Assembly: GCF_014192575.1 (NCBI RefSeq)
Contig: NZ_JACHYC010000005.1
Coordinates: forward strand, 1 to 64,000
Direction of reading: 5' to 3'
From: Variovorax sp. Sphag1AA
GTDB taxonomy: Bacteria > Pseudomonadota > Gammaproteobacteria > Burkholderiales > Burkholderiaceae_C
Length of the DNA: 64,000 nt
This document shows, in pieces, positions 16,590 to 24,958 of the stretch; within the stretch, counting starts at the first letter, position 1; every line of letters starts with the position of its first letter. The position numbers and the translations under genes were made by a program. The notes below the pieces were generated by a model. That model did not search any database, was not told the origin of the DNA, and saw only the letters and a program-made list of their open reading frames with translations.

Positions 16590-17879
16590 TCAGCGCGCAT
16601 CTTCGTTGCGCTTTCGCAGGTCGCGCATCTTCTCGGCAATCTTGATTTCGAGGCCACGCTCGACCGGCCTGTAGAAAGGCGGCGGCTCGATTCCATCCGG
16701 CATGTAGCGCTCGCCGGCCGCGAAGCCGCCATCTTCGTCGTGGGCATAACGGTAGCCCTTGCCGTAGTCGAGCTGCTTCATCAGCCGCGTCGGTGCATTG
16801 CGCAGGTGCATGGGGACGGGCCGCGTGCCATCCGACTTGATGAAGGCCTTGACCTCGTTGTAGGCCTTGTAGACCGCGTTCGACTTCGGCGCGATCGCAA
16901 GATAGACGACACACTCGGCCAACGCGAGTTCGCCCTCGGGCGAACCAAGGCGCTCGTAGACTTCGGCGGCGTCGAGTGCGAGGCGCAAGGCCCTCGGGTC
17001 AGCGAGCCCGATGTCTTCGCTCGCCATGCGGACGAGCCGCCTCGCCATGTAACGCGGATCGGCGCCGCCGTCGAGCATGCGCACGAACCAGTAAAGCGCC
17101 GCATCCGGGTCGCTGCCGCGCACCGACTTATGCAGCGCGGAGATGGTGTCGTAGAACTGATCGCCGCCCTTGTCGTAACGGCGCATCCGTTCGCCGAGCA
17201 CGCGCAGAAGCCATTCGTCGGTGATGTGATCGAGAGACTCGGCGCCGGCCGCGATCGAGAGCGTTTCGAGCGTGTTGAGCAGCCGCCTCGCGTCACCATC
17301 GGCATATGCGATGAGGCGTTCGATCGCTTTCTCCTCGACCGCGGGAACCGCCTTGATGTTCTGCGCCCGGCTGACGATCTGCTTCAGGTCGTCCTCGCTC
17401 AGGGGCTGGAGCACATAGACGGCCGCGCGCGAGAGCAACGCGGAATTCACCTCGAATGACGGGTTCTCCGTCGTCGCTCCGATGAAGGTGAACAGGCCCG
17501 ACTCGACATGCGGCAGGAACGCATCCTGTTGGCTCTTGTTGAATCGGTGCACCTCATCGACGAACACGATGGTGCGGCGCTGCTCGAGTCCGTCGCGCGC
17601 TACTGCGGCGCGTTCGACCGCGTCACGGATGTCTTTGACGCCCCCCAGCACCGCGCTGATGCTGAGGAACTGCGCGTCGAATGCGTCCGCCATCAGCCGC
17701 GCGATGGTTGTCTTCCCGACGCCGGGCGGCCCCCAGAGGATGCAGGAGTGCGGCTGGCCCGACTCGAAGGCGATGCGTAGCGGCATGCCCGGACCGAGCA
17801 GATGCTGTTGCCCGATGACCTCGCCGAGGTTCCTGGGGCGGAGACGCTCTGCGAGTGGTTGATGCGCGGAAGTTGCCAT
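16590..17879 (-). CDS. rarA: Replication-associated recombination protein A (AAA+ ATPase RarA/MgsA)
   Basis: A 429-residue AAA+ ATPase of the RarA/MgsA/WRNIP1 family, which acts at stalled replication forks. Visible are Walker A GPPGVGKTT (about residues 48-56), Walker B IVFVDEVHRFNKSQQD, the sensor GATTENPSFEVN, and the C-terminal tetramerisation region with ALYWFVRMLDGGADPRYMARRLVR. The start MATSAHQPLAERLRP is the family N-terminus. It follows lolA by 17 bases in the conserved order ftsK-lolA-rarA. Confidence 0.96.
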   Translation of the reverse strand: MATSAHQPLAERLRPRNLGEVIGQQHLLGPGMPLRIAFESGQPHSCILWGPPGVGKTTIARLMADAFDAQFLSISAVLGGVKDIRDAVERAAVARDGLEQRRTIVFVDEVHRFNKSQQDAFLPHVESGLFTFIGATTENPSFEVNSALLSRAAVYVLQPLSEDDLKQIVSRAQNIKAVPAVEEKAIERLIAYADGDARRLLNTLETLSIAAGAESLDHITDEWLLRVLGERMRRYDKGGDQFYDTISALHKSVRGSDPDAALYWFVRMLDGGADPRYMARRLVRMASEDIGLADPRALRLALDAAEVYERLGSPEGELALAECVVYLAIAPKSNAVYKAYNEVKAFIKSDGTRPVPMHLRNAPTRLMKQLDYGKGYRYAHDEDGGFAAGERYMPDGIEPPPFYRPVERGLEIKIAEKMRDLRKRNEDAR

Positions 17880-17896
17880 CGAAGGCGCGTGATCCC

Positions 17897-18535
17897 CTAT
17901 TGGCGAACCACGTCGGCGCCCGCAGGCGGCTTGAACTGGAAGGTGCTCGCAGGAAGCGCAGGATTCACCTCGACCTTGCTGAACTTCAGCACCGACTTCT
18001 GGCCGAAGCTGTCGAGGATCTCCAAAGCGGCGAGCGAATCGCCCTGGAAGCCGATCTGCACGCTCTGGAGTTGGCCGTCCTTGCTCTTCGGCGTTGCCTT
18101 GACCCACTGCAAGCCGTCGCGCTCGGGCGCGGACTCGAGCGCGAAGTCGGCCTGAAGAGCCTTCAGATCAGGCGCTGACGCAATCAGCGCGGCCGGCGTC
18201 GAACCGAGCGCCTGCGCCTGCTTGCGCTGCGTGACCTGATTGAGGTCGGCGTCGAAGAGCCAGAGGGTCTCGCCGTCGGCGACGATGTTCTGCGCGAATG
18301 GCTTCTTGTAATCGAAGCGGAATTTGCCGGGGCGCTGGAATTCGAAGGTGCCAGTCGACACCTTGTCGCGCGCGGTCTGGCCTTCCTTCGGCGGCGAGGT
18401 CACGGTCTGCGTGAACTCGGCACGGCCCGATCGGGCGTTCTTCACGAAGGCCTCGAGGCTTTCCAGGCCACCGGCCGATGCACTGGCCATGAACGCCGCG
18501 AGGCCGATGCCCGCGATCAGTTTCTTCAATAACAT
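17897..18535 (-). CDS. lolA: Outer-membrane lipoprotein carrier protein LolA
   Basis: Periplasmic chaperone that carries lipoproteins from LolCDE to the outer membrane. It is 212 residues, with a signal peptide ending in SASA (about residue 21). Then come the conserved ARSGRAEFTQTVTSP stretch and the segment GTFEFQRPGKFRFDYKKPF, which carries the family Arg and aromatic core. ATG preceded by GGGAG. It lies 28 bases from ftsK and 17 from rarA, so the three are co-transcribed. Confidence 0.94.
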   Translation of the reverse strand: MLLKKLIAGIGLAAFMASASAGGLESLEAFVKNARSGRAEFTQTVTSPPKEGQTARDKVSTGTFEFQRPGKFRFDYKKPFAQNIVADGETLWLFDADLNQVTQRKQAQALGSTPAALIASAPDLKALQADFALESAPERDGLQWVKATPKSKDGQLQSVQIGFQGDSLAALEILDSFGQKSVLKFSKVEVNPALPASTFQFKPPAGADVVRQ

Positions 18536-18563
18536 CTCTGTTCTCCCTGGAAGCGCGCCGGAC

Positions 18564-20942
18564 TCACTCGGTTCGGGCCGGCACCAGGATCTCCCGCTGG
18601 CCGCTGCCGCTCATCGCACTCACGAGGCCGGCCTGTTCCATTTCTTCGACCAGCCGCGCGGCGCGGTTGTAGCCGATCTTGAGGTGGCGCTGCACCAGCG
18701 AAATGCTGGCCTTGCGATTCTTGAGCACGACTTCGACCGCCTGGTCGTACATCGGGTCTTTCTCGCCGCCTTCGCCGCCCTCGCCCAGCAGATCGCCATC
18801 GCCGTCGACTGTGCCACCTTCGAGCACGCCCTCGATGTAGTCCGGCTCCCCTTGGGACTTGAGGTAGGCGACGACACGATGCACTTCGTCATCGCTCACG
18901 AACGCGCCATGAACGCGCACCGGGAGCCCCGTGCCGCTGGCCATGTAGAGCATGTCGCCCATGCCAAGCAAAGCCTCGGCGCCCATCTGATCGAGGATGG
19001 TGCGCGAATCGATCTTGCTGGAAACCTGGAACGCAATGCGCGTCGGGATGTTGGCCTTGATGAGGCCCGTGATCACATCCACGCTCGGACGCTGCGTCGC
19101 GAGGATCAGATGGATGCCTGCCGCACGCGCCTTCTGCGCCAGACGGGCAATCAGCTCCTCGATCTTCTTGCCGACGACCATCATCAGGTCGGCCAATTCG
19201 TCGATCACGACCACGATGTGCGGCTCGCGGGCGAGCGGCTCCGGGCTGTCAGGCGTGAGGCTGAACGGGTTGTAGATGAACTCCTCGCGCGACTTCGCAT
19301 CGTCGATCTTGGCGTTGTAGCCAGCAAGATTACGAACGCCGAGCTTGCTCATGAGCTTGTAGCGGCGCTCCATCTCCGCAACGCACCAGTTGAGACCGTG
19401 CGCCGCCTGCCGCATGTCGGTGACGACGGGCGCAAGCAGATGCGGAATGCCTTCGTAGACCGACATCTCGAGCATCTTCGGGTCGATCATCAGCAAGCGG
19501 ACATCGCGCGCCTCGGCCTTGTAGAGCAGGCTCAGGATCATTGCGTTGATCCCCACCGACTTGCCCGAACCGGTGGTGCCGGCCACGAGCACGTGCGGCA
19601 TCTTCGCGAGATCGGCGACGACCGGGTTGCCCACGATGTCCTTGCCGAGACCCATCGTCAGCAGCGACTTGCCCTCGTTGTAGACCTGCGAGCCGAGAAT
19701 TTCGCTCAGGCGAATCGATTGGCGCTTGGCGTTCGGCAACTCGAGCGCCATGTAGTTCTTGCCTGGAATCGTCTCGACAACGCGGATCGACACCAGCGAC
19801 AGCGAGCGCGCGAGGTCCTTCGCGAGATTCACGATCTGCGCGCCCTTCACGCCAGTGGCCGGCTCGATCTCGTAGCGGGTGATCACCGGCCCCGGCGATG
19901 CGAGCACGACGCGCACCTCGACGCCGAAGTCCTTCAGCTTCTTCTCGATCAGCCGCGACGTCATCTCGAGCGTATCGGCCGAGACGGTCTCCTGGCGCGT
20001 CTGAGCCGCATCGAGCAGGTCGATCTGCGGGAGCTTGCTGTCGGGCAGTTCGCGGAACAGCGGCTTCTGGCGTTCCTTGGCGACGCGGTCGCTCTTGGGC
20101 ACTTCCACCATCGCGGGCTCGATCTGGACCGGTGGGGATGGCGCGCGCCGCTTGGGACGCGGGACCGCCCGCAGTTCCTCGTCAGGTGCATCGGGCTCCG
20201 GGCTCGTGTCGAAGGCCGTCACCTCCTCGCGTTCGCGAACGGCCTGCTTGCCCATTGCGATGTCTTGAGCGATCTCGCGTCGCTCGCGCCGCATCTCGAA
20301 GAGCGAATACAGCCGGGAACCGATGCGCTCGGCAATCTGACCCCACGAAAACCGGAACACTAGCGCCGAACCGATCACGCCACAGGCAATGGCAATGAGC
20401 GCCGAGCCCGTGAAACCCATCCACTTGACGCTGGCCGGTCCGACGAAATAGCCCAGCACGCCGCCGCCGTGGCCCGGCAGGCGGAATTCGAGGCGATAGA
20501 GACGCGACCATTCGAGAACGGCGCTCGCGCACAGAAGGAGGATCAGGCCGAACCAGAACGCAAGGCGGCTCCGATTGAACCGGCCGCGGGGCGGCTCGTC
20601 CGGCTGCGGCGAACCGCCGCCGCGCATCCAGTGGGCCAGTGAAGACAGCCAGACGCGCAGGCCGGCCGCGAGGCACCACCAGACCGAATAGCCGGCCAGG
20701 AAGTAGCTCGCATCGGCAACCCACGCTCCGATGCGTCCACCCCAGTTCTTCACATCGCCGCCCGTGCCGGAGGTCGACCAAGCCGCGTCCGAAGGCGTGA
20801 AGCTCAGCATCGCGAGAAGCCAGAACAGCAATGCGACAAAGCCCGCGATCAACGTGATCTCGTGCGCGAAACGCATCGCGCGCGCCCGGACCGGTTGTCC
20901 CTCGGCCGACGACGATTGAAGGGTATTGAGCGAATAAGTCAT
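18564..20942 (-). CDS. ftsK: DNA translocase FtsK
   Basis: A 792-residue septal DNA pump that clears the terminus and activates XerCD. About four membrane helices occupy residues 20-200. A Pro/Arg-rich linker follows, much shorter than that of E. coli. The motor domain carries Walker A TTGSGKSVGIN (about residue 455) and Walker B VVVIDELADLMMVV. The C-terminal gamma winged helix, which reads KOPS, has SLVQRHLKIGYNRAARLVEEME. The ATG at MTYSLNTLQ is preferred over a TTG three codons earlier. First gene of ftsK-lolA-rarA. Confidence 0.96.
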   Translation of the reverse strand: MTYSLNTLQSSSAEGQPVRARAMRFAHEITLIAGFVALLFWLLAMLSFTPSDAAWSTSGTGGDVKNWGGRIGAWVADASYFLAGYSVWWCLAAGLRVWLSSLAHWMRGGGSPQPDEPPRGRFNRSRLAFWFGLILLLCASAVLEWSRLYRLEFRLPGHGGGVLGYFVGPASVKWMGFTGSALIAIACGVIGSALVFRFSWGQIAERIGSRLYSLFEMRRERREIAQDIAMGKQAVREREEVTAFDTSPEPDAPDEELRAVPRPKRRAPSPPVQIEPAMVEVPKSDRVAKERQKPLFRELPDSKLPQIDLLDAAQTRQETVSADTLEMTSRLIEKKLKDFGVEVRVVLASPGPVITRYEIEPATGVKGAQIVNLAKDLARSLSLVSIRVVETIPGKNYMALELPNAKRQSIRLSEILGSQVYNEGKSLLTMGLGKDIVGNPVVADLAKMPHVLVAGTTGSGKSVGINAMILSLLYKAEARDVRLLMIDPKMLEMSVYEGIPHLLAPVVTDMRQAAHGLNWCVAEMERRYKLMSKLGVRNLAGYNAKIDDAKSREEFIYNPFSLTPDSPEPLAREPHIVVVIDELADLMMVVGKKIEELIARLAQKARAAGIHLILATQRPSVDVITGLIKANIPTRIAFQVSSKIDSRTILDQMGAEALLGMGDMLYMASGTGLPVRVHGAFVSDDEVHRVVAYLKSQGEPDYIEGVLEGGTVDGDGDLLGEGGEGGEKDPMYDQAVEVVLKNRKASISLVQRHLKIGYNRAARLVEEMEQAGLVSAMSGSGQREILVPARTE

Positions 20943-21074
20943 GAAAGGCAAAGCGACCCGCCCAGCGCAACGGAACGGTGGCTTGAGGAAACTACAACGA
21001 AACCCATCGCGGCCAGGTTGTCAGGGCCGGCGAAGCAGAGAAGCCGGCGCGCCAAAGCGCGGCCGGTAGAACGA

Positions 21075-21749
21075 TCAGGCCAGCGATGAGAGCCGTTCCT
21101 TGATGATCATGGACCCGTCAGACTGGGTCTGCACGAAACCGCGCTCTTCGAGATCCTTCATGACGCGGCTGACCATTTCGCGCGATGCGCCGACCATCTT
21201 GGCGAGGTCTTGACGCGAGATCTTGTCACGCACCTTCATGTTGCCGGCGCCATCGTCCACCGCGAACTCGAGCAGTGAGCGCGCAACGCGGCCGTAGACG
21301 TCCATGAGAGCCAGCGACTCGATCTTCCGGTCTGCATGACGCAGGCGGGTAACCAAGCCACGCATGATGTTGTATGACATCGAGGAGCTCTCAGGCAGGC
21401 AACGCGCAAAGGCTTCGCGGCCGAGCATCAGCACGTCGGTCTGGATCTCGGTGCGAACCGTGGCCGAGTGCGGCTCATCGTCGATCATGCTCATCTCGCC
21501 GATGTAATCGCCCGGATGAAGCGTCGCAAGGATGACCTCGCGACCACGGCTGTCGGTGCTCATGACCCGGGCACGGCCGGTCAGAATGATGTAGAGGGCA
21601 TCGGACTTCTTGCCTTGCTCGACCACAACCTCGGCGCGCTTGAAGCGCTTCTTGACGATCGCATCGGCGATGCTCGCGGACTGCGTGGGCGTCAGCGCTG
21701 AGAAAAGCGGCACGCGACGGAGCAATTCAAGATTGGACAGCATCGACAT
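21075..21749 (-). CDS. Crp/Fnr-family transcriptional regulator
   Basis: A 224-residue regulator. Residues 10-125 form a cyclic-nucleotide-binding-type beta barrel with GDYIGEMSMIDDEPHSATV. The C-terminal winged helix carries the recognition region SRQDLAKMVGASREMVSRVMKDLEERG. There is no N-terminal cysteine cluster, so it is not a classic Fe-S FNR. It could bind cAMP, c-di-GMP (Clp-like) or nothing; the sequence does not decide. It is divergent from trxB, and the shared intergenic region holds two palindromes that it might bind. Confidence 0.9.
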   Translation of the reverse strand: MSMLSNLELLRRVPLFSALTPTQSASIADAIVKKRFKRAEVVVEQGKKSDALYIILTGRARVMSTDSRGREVILATLHPGDYIGEMSMIDDEPHSATVRTEIQTDVLMLGREAFARCLPESSSMSYNIMRGLVTRLRHADRKIESLALMDVYGRVARSLLEFAVDDGAGNMKVRDKISRQDLAKMVGASREMVSRVMKDLEERGFVQTQSDGSMIIKERLSSLA

Positions 21750-21841
21750 TCATCAATCCCCGGATTCCGCGCGATCCAAACCCCATGGATTAATACAATC
21801 GCGCGCATTGAAAACAGCCCCCGCACGGTCTTGAACCGAAC

Positions 21842-21894
21842 GGTGATACTCCATATCTATCACCCCTGAAAATGTACACGCTGACGCAGCGTCA
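21842..21894. promoter_or_regulatory. Two inverted repeats between the Crp-type regulator and trxB
   Basis: GGTGATA (21842-21848) and TATCACC (21858-21864) form a perfect seven-base inverted repeat with a nine-base spacer. Downstream, TGACGC-A-GCGTCA (21882-21894) is a second perfect palindrome. A TTGAAC box at 21831-21836 with TATCTA at 21854-21859 would place the first repeat over a trxB promoter. Candidate operators only. Confidence 0.4.
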
Positions 21895-21912
21895 ATCCTA
21901 GGTTTTCTACTC

Positions 21913-22863
21913 ATGTCAACGCCACGCCACGCCAAGGTCCTCATTCTCGGCTCCGGCCCCGCCGGTTATACCGCCGCAGTCTACGCGGCCCGAGCCAATC
22001 TCCAGCCCCTGCTTATTACCGGAATTGCACAGGGTGGTCAGCTCATGACGACCACCGAAGTCGACAACTGGCCAGCCGATGTTCACGGCGTGCAGGGCCC
22101 CGATCTCATGCAACGCTTTCTTGAGCACGCCGAACGGTTCAAGACCGAGATCGTGTTCGATCACATCAACAAGGTCGACCTGAGCAAGCGCCCCTTCACG
22201 CTGACCGGCGACAGTGCCACTTACACTTGTGACGCGCTCATCATCGCGACGGGCGCTTCGGCCAAGTACCTCGGCATTGAATCCGAACAGCATTTCATGG
22301 GGCGTGGCGTGTCCGCTTGCGCGACCTGCGACGGCTTTTTCTATCGCGAGCAGGAGGTCTGCGTGATCGGCGGCGGCAACACCGCGGTCGAGGAGGCGCT
22401 CTATCTCTCGAACATCGCCAAGAAGGTGACCCTTGTGCATCGTCGCGACAAGTTCCGCGCGGAGCCGATCCTCGTCGACAAGCTTAACGAGAAGGTCGCC
22501 GAAGGCAAGATCGAACTGAAGCTTCACAGCGCGCTGGATGAAGTGCTGGGCGACGACTCCGGCGTCACCGGCATCCGGATCAAGAACCTCCAGACGAACG
22601 AAACGGAACAACTCGATCTGAAGGGCTGCTTCGTCGCGATCGGTCACCACCCGAACACCGACATCTTCCAGGGGCAGCTTGAAATGAAAGACGGCTACAT
22701 CGTCACGCGAGCTGGTCTTCAGGGTTTCGCCACGATGACCAGCATCCCGGGCGTGTTTGCCGCAGGCGACGTGCAGGATCATGTCTATCGCCAGGCAATC
22801 ACCAGTGCAGGCACAGGCTGTATGGCGGCACTGGACTCGCAGCGGTTCCTCGAACAGGAATGA
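21913..22863 (+). CDS. trxB: Thioredoxin-disulfide reductase
   Basis: FAD/NADPH flavoenzyme that reduces thioredoxin. It is 316 residues, with the FAD-binding GSGPAGYTAAVYAAR at 14-28 and the redox-active Cys136-Ala-Thr-Cys139 in SACATCDGFFYR. The NADPH-binding GGGNTAVEEALYL and the C-terminal GVFAAGDVQDHVYRQA block are present. The start MSTPRHAKVLILG is preferred. The gene stands alone between the divergent Crp-type gene and rpmB. Confidence 0.96.
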   Translation: MSTPRHAKVLILGSGPAGYTAAVYAARANLQPLLITGIAQGGQLMTTTEVDNWPADVHGVQGPDLMQRFLEHAERFKTEIVFDHINKVDLSKRPFTLTGDSATYTCDALIIATGASAKYLGIESEQHFMGRGVSACATCDGFFYREQEVCVIGGGNTAVEEALYLSNIAKKVTLVHRRDKFRAEPILVDKLNEKVAEGKIELKLHSALDEVLGDDSGVTGIRIKNLQTNETEQLDLKGCFVAIGHHPNTDIFQGQLEMKDGYIVTRAGLQGFATMTSIPGVFAAGDVQDHVYRQAITSAGTGCMAALDSQRFLEQE

Positions 22864-22886
22864 CACCGCCAGCCGGCCCGAGGCAC

Positions 22887-22915
22887 TTCCGACCCGGGGC
22901 TGGTGGCGCTATAAT
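22887..22915 (+). promoter_or_regulatory. Promoter upstream of rpmB-rpmG
   Basis: A perfect TATAAT at 22910-22915 is preceded at 17 bases by TTCCGA (22887-22892). It would start a transcript near 22922, giving a leader of about 140 bases before rpmB. That leader has GC-rich self-complementary segments that could host ribosomal-protein autoregulation. Confidence 0.6.
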
Positions 22916-23062
22916 CGCGGACTTTGCTGAAATTGCTGGTCCCGGCCGGCTCTGAGCGGCAAGTCCGGGGTACCGCCACCCGATTCTGGCGAGGTCAAGC
23001 TGCAAACCACCTCTCAACACCCTGTTGGGCCAGGTGCCAGCTGTTCAAGAAAGAGTGTCCTC

Positions 23063-23296
23063 ATGGCACGCGTATGCGAAGTAACGGGCAAGGGCCCGAT
23101 GGTCGGAAACAACGTTTCCCACGCCAACAACAAAACCAAGCGCCGGTTCCTGCCGAACCTGCAATACCGTCGTTTCTGGGTCGAATCCGAAAACCGTTGG
23201 GTTCGCCTGCGCGTTTCGAGCGCCGCCCTGCGTTTGATCGACAAGAACGGCATCGACGCCGTGCTCGCAGACCTGCGTGCGCGCGGCCAAGCTTAA
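23063..23296 (+). CDS. rpmB: 50S ribosomal protein L28
   Basis: A 77-residue ribosomal protein with the standard L28 start MARVCEVTGKGPMVGNNVSH and the basic block NKTKRRFLPNL. Length matches proteobacterial L28 (77-78). The usual partner rpmG follows 11 bases downstream. The pair is expressed from a promoter with a perfect TATAAT about 140 bases upstream and ends at a strong terminator. Confidence 0.97.
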   Translation: MARVCEVTGKGPMVGNNVSHANNKTKRRFLPNLQYRRFWVESENRWVRLRVSSAALRLIDKNGIDAVLADLRARGQA

Positions 23297-23307
23297 GGAG
23301 CTGAATC

Positions 23308-23481
23308 ATGGCAACGAGCAAAGGCGGACGCGAAAAGATCAAGCTGGAATCCACCGCGGGTACCGGCCATTTCTACACGACCAGCAAGAACAAGAAGACG
23401 ATGCCTGAAAAGATGTCGATCATGAAGTTCGACCCCAAGGCACGCAAGCACGTCGAATACAAGGAAATCAAGCTGAAGTAA
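23308..23481 (+). CDS. rpmG: 50S ribosomal protein L33
   Basis: A 57-residue basic protein starting MATSKGGREKIKLESTAGTG and ending HVEYKEIKLK, the L33 pattern. It contains no cysteine, so it is the zinc-independent (C-minus) form. AAGGAG lies upstream of the ATG. It is translated with rpmB and followed by a terminator. Confidence 0.96.
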   Translation: MATSKGGREKIKLESTAGTGHFYTTSKNKKTMPEKMSIMKFDPKARKHVEYKEIKLK

Positions 23482-23497
23482 TTCAGGCTTCCTTATC

Positions 23498-23530
23498 AAA
23501 AACCCGCTGCAATCCAGCGGGTTTTCTTTT
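23498..23530 (+). terminator. Intrinsic terminator of rpmB-rpmG
   Basis: AAAACCCGCT (23499-23508) pairs with AGCGGGTTTT (23516-23525), followed by CTTTT. It starts 18 bases after the rpmG stop. Confidence 0.9.
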
Positions 23531-23562
23531 GCCCAGTTGAATTGCCGAAAAGCACGGGGCAC

Positions 23563-23592
23563 AAAAAAGCCGGCGATGAGCCGGCTTTTTCT
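23563..23592 (-). terminator. Terminator of the desaturase gene, bidirectional in form
   Basis: AAAAAAGCCGGC (23563-23574) pairs with GCCGGCTTTTTC (23580-23591) around GATGA. On the minus strand it lies 20 bases after the desaturase stop and ends in a U-tract; it can also serve the plus strand. Confidence 0.88.
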
Positions 23593-23612
23593 TTTGAGAA
23601 TACGACGGACCG

Positions 23613-24827
23613 TTATGCGCGGGCAGCGCGCAGGCGCGTCGAAAACTCTCGCAGGCCGGCAATACCACTCGCCTCGGCACGATGGCACCAGCCAGCGAGA
23701 TCAGCCGCGAGTTGCTCGCGCGATTGCGAAGTATTGAGCCACAGCTGACGCAGCTCTTCGCGCATCGTCATCATCTTGTCGAGCGCCGGGTGAGCCGCGC
23801 GCGCCTGAACCAGATGGGTCCGCGCCGCAGCGGGCACCTTATCGTCGTCGCGGTGCAACCAACGTTTGGCCGCCTTGAGAACGGAGAGGTCCGCGCCCTT
23901 GGCCTTCAGCGATGCAAGCTCGCCCTTGGTCGCACGGCGCATTTCGCGCGCGAAGTTCGCCATGACCTCGTAGCGATTGGCGATGACGGCTTCCAGCGTC
24001 TTGGCGTCGGCCACCGGCTGGACATCGCCCATCTGCATCTTCGGCGGCACCTTCTTGACCTTGGCCCAGCCGATCTTCTGCATCAGGCTGATATAGACCC
24101 ACCCGATATCGAATTCGTACTTCTTGACCGAGAACTTGGCCGACGTCGGATAGGTGTGGTGGTTGTTGTGCAGCTCTTCACCGCCAATGATGATGCCCCA
24201 GGGGATCAGATTGGTGCTGGAGTCCGTGGCTTCGAAGTTGCGATAGCCCCAGTAGTGGCCAATGCCGTTGACCACGCCAGCCGCCCAGAACGGAATCCAC
24301 AGCATCTGGACCGCCCAGACCGTCAGACCAAGGGCGCCAAACAGCGCGAGGTTGAGGATCAGCATCAGGCCCACGCCCTGCCAGCTGTAGCGGGAATACA
24401 GGTTGCGTTCGAGCCAGTCATCAGGCGTACCGTGGCCGAAACGCTCCATCGTTTCCTTGTTCTTCGATTCCTTGCGGTACAGCTCGGCGCCGCGCCACAT
24501 GACCTCGTCGATGCCCTTCACTTGCGGGCTGTGCGGATCGTCTTCGGTTTCGCACTTGGCGTGGTGCTTACGGTGGATGGCCACCCACTCCTTGGTGACC
24601 ATGCCGGTACCGATCCACAGCCAGAAGCGGAAGAAATGCGACGGGATCGGGCCCAGATCCATGGCCCGGTGCGTCTGCGTACGGTGCAGGAAGATCGTGA
24701 CCGCCGCGATCGTGATGTGCGTGGTGACGAGCGTGTACAACACGATCTGCCACCAGGTGAGATCCCACAAGCCGTTTCCGAGCCAATCGATGGCCGCGCT
24801 CAGGACGGCAGAGTCAGGAAGCAACAT
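23613..24827 (-). CDS. Membrane fatty-acid desaturase with C-terminal extension
   Basis: A 404-residue di-iron membrane desaturase related to acyl-CoA delta-9 enzymes. The three histidine boxes are HRTQTH (48-53), HRKHH (85-89) and HNNHH (about 219-223). Membrane segments surround residues 25-45, 65-80 and 150-185. After about residue 265 there is a charged, helical region of some 140 residues that the catalytic core does not need. It probably makes monounsaturated acyl chains for membrane lipids. The start MLLPDSAVLS is an ATG with no upstream competitor. No redox partner gene is adjacent. Confidence 0.9.
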   Translation of the reverse strand: MLLPDSAVLSAAIDWLGNGLWDLTWWQIVLYTLVTTHITIAAVTIFLHRTQTHRAMDLGPIPSHFFRFWLWIGTGMVTKEWVAIHRKHHAKCETEDDPHSPQVKGIDEVMWRGAELYRKESKNKETMERFGHGTPDDWLERNLYSRYSWQGVGLMLILNLALFGALGLTVWAVQMLWIPFWAAGVVNGIGHYWGYRNFEATDSSTNLIPWGIIIGGEELHNNHHTYPTSAKFSVKKYEFDIGWVYISLMQKIGWAKVKKVPPKMQMGDVQPVADAKTLEAVIANRYEVMANFAREMRRATKGELASLKAKGADLSVLKAAKRWLHRDDDKVPAAARTHLVQARAAHPALDKMMTMREELRQLWLNTSQSREQLAADLAGWCHRAEASGIAGLREFSTRLRAARA

Positions 24828-24958
24828 TGAATTCGGTACTCCATGGCCACACGAAGGTGCAGCCCTCAGGTAACCCGCGATTTTAATGGCTCACCCCCTG
24901 AAAAGGGGCTTAAATCCTTGATACATCGCAAGTTTTGGCCGTCTTTGGAGCTTCTTAC

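Noticed and set aside
18324..20363. 679-codon plus-strand frame over ftsK and lolA
   Set aside because: Antisense of ftsK with Arg/His/Asp-rich composition; ftsK motifs are clear on the minus strand.
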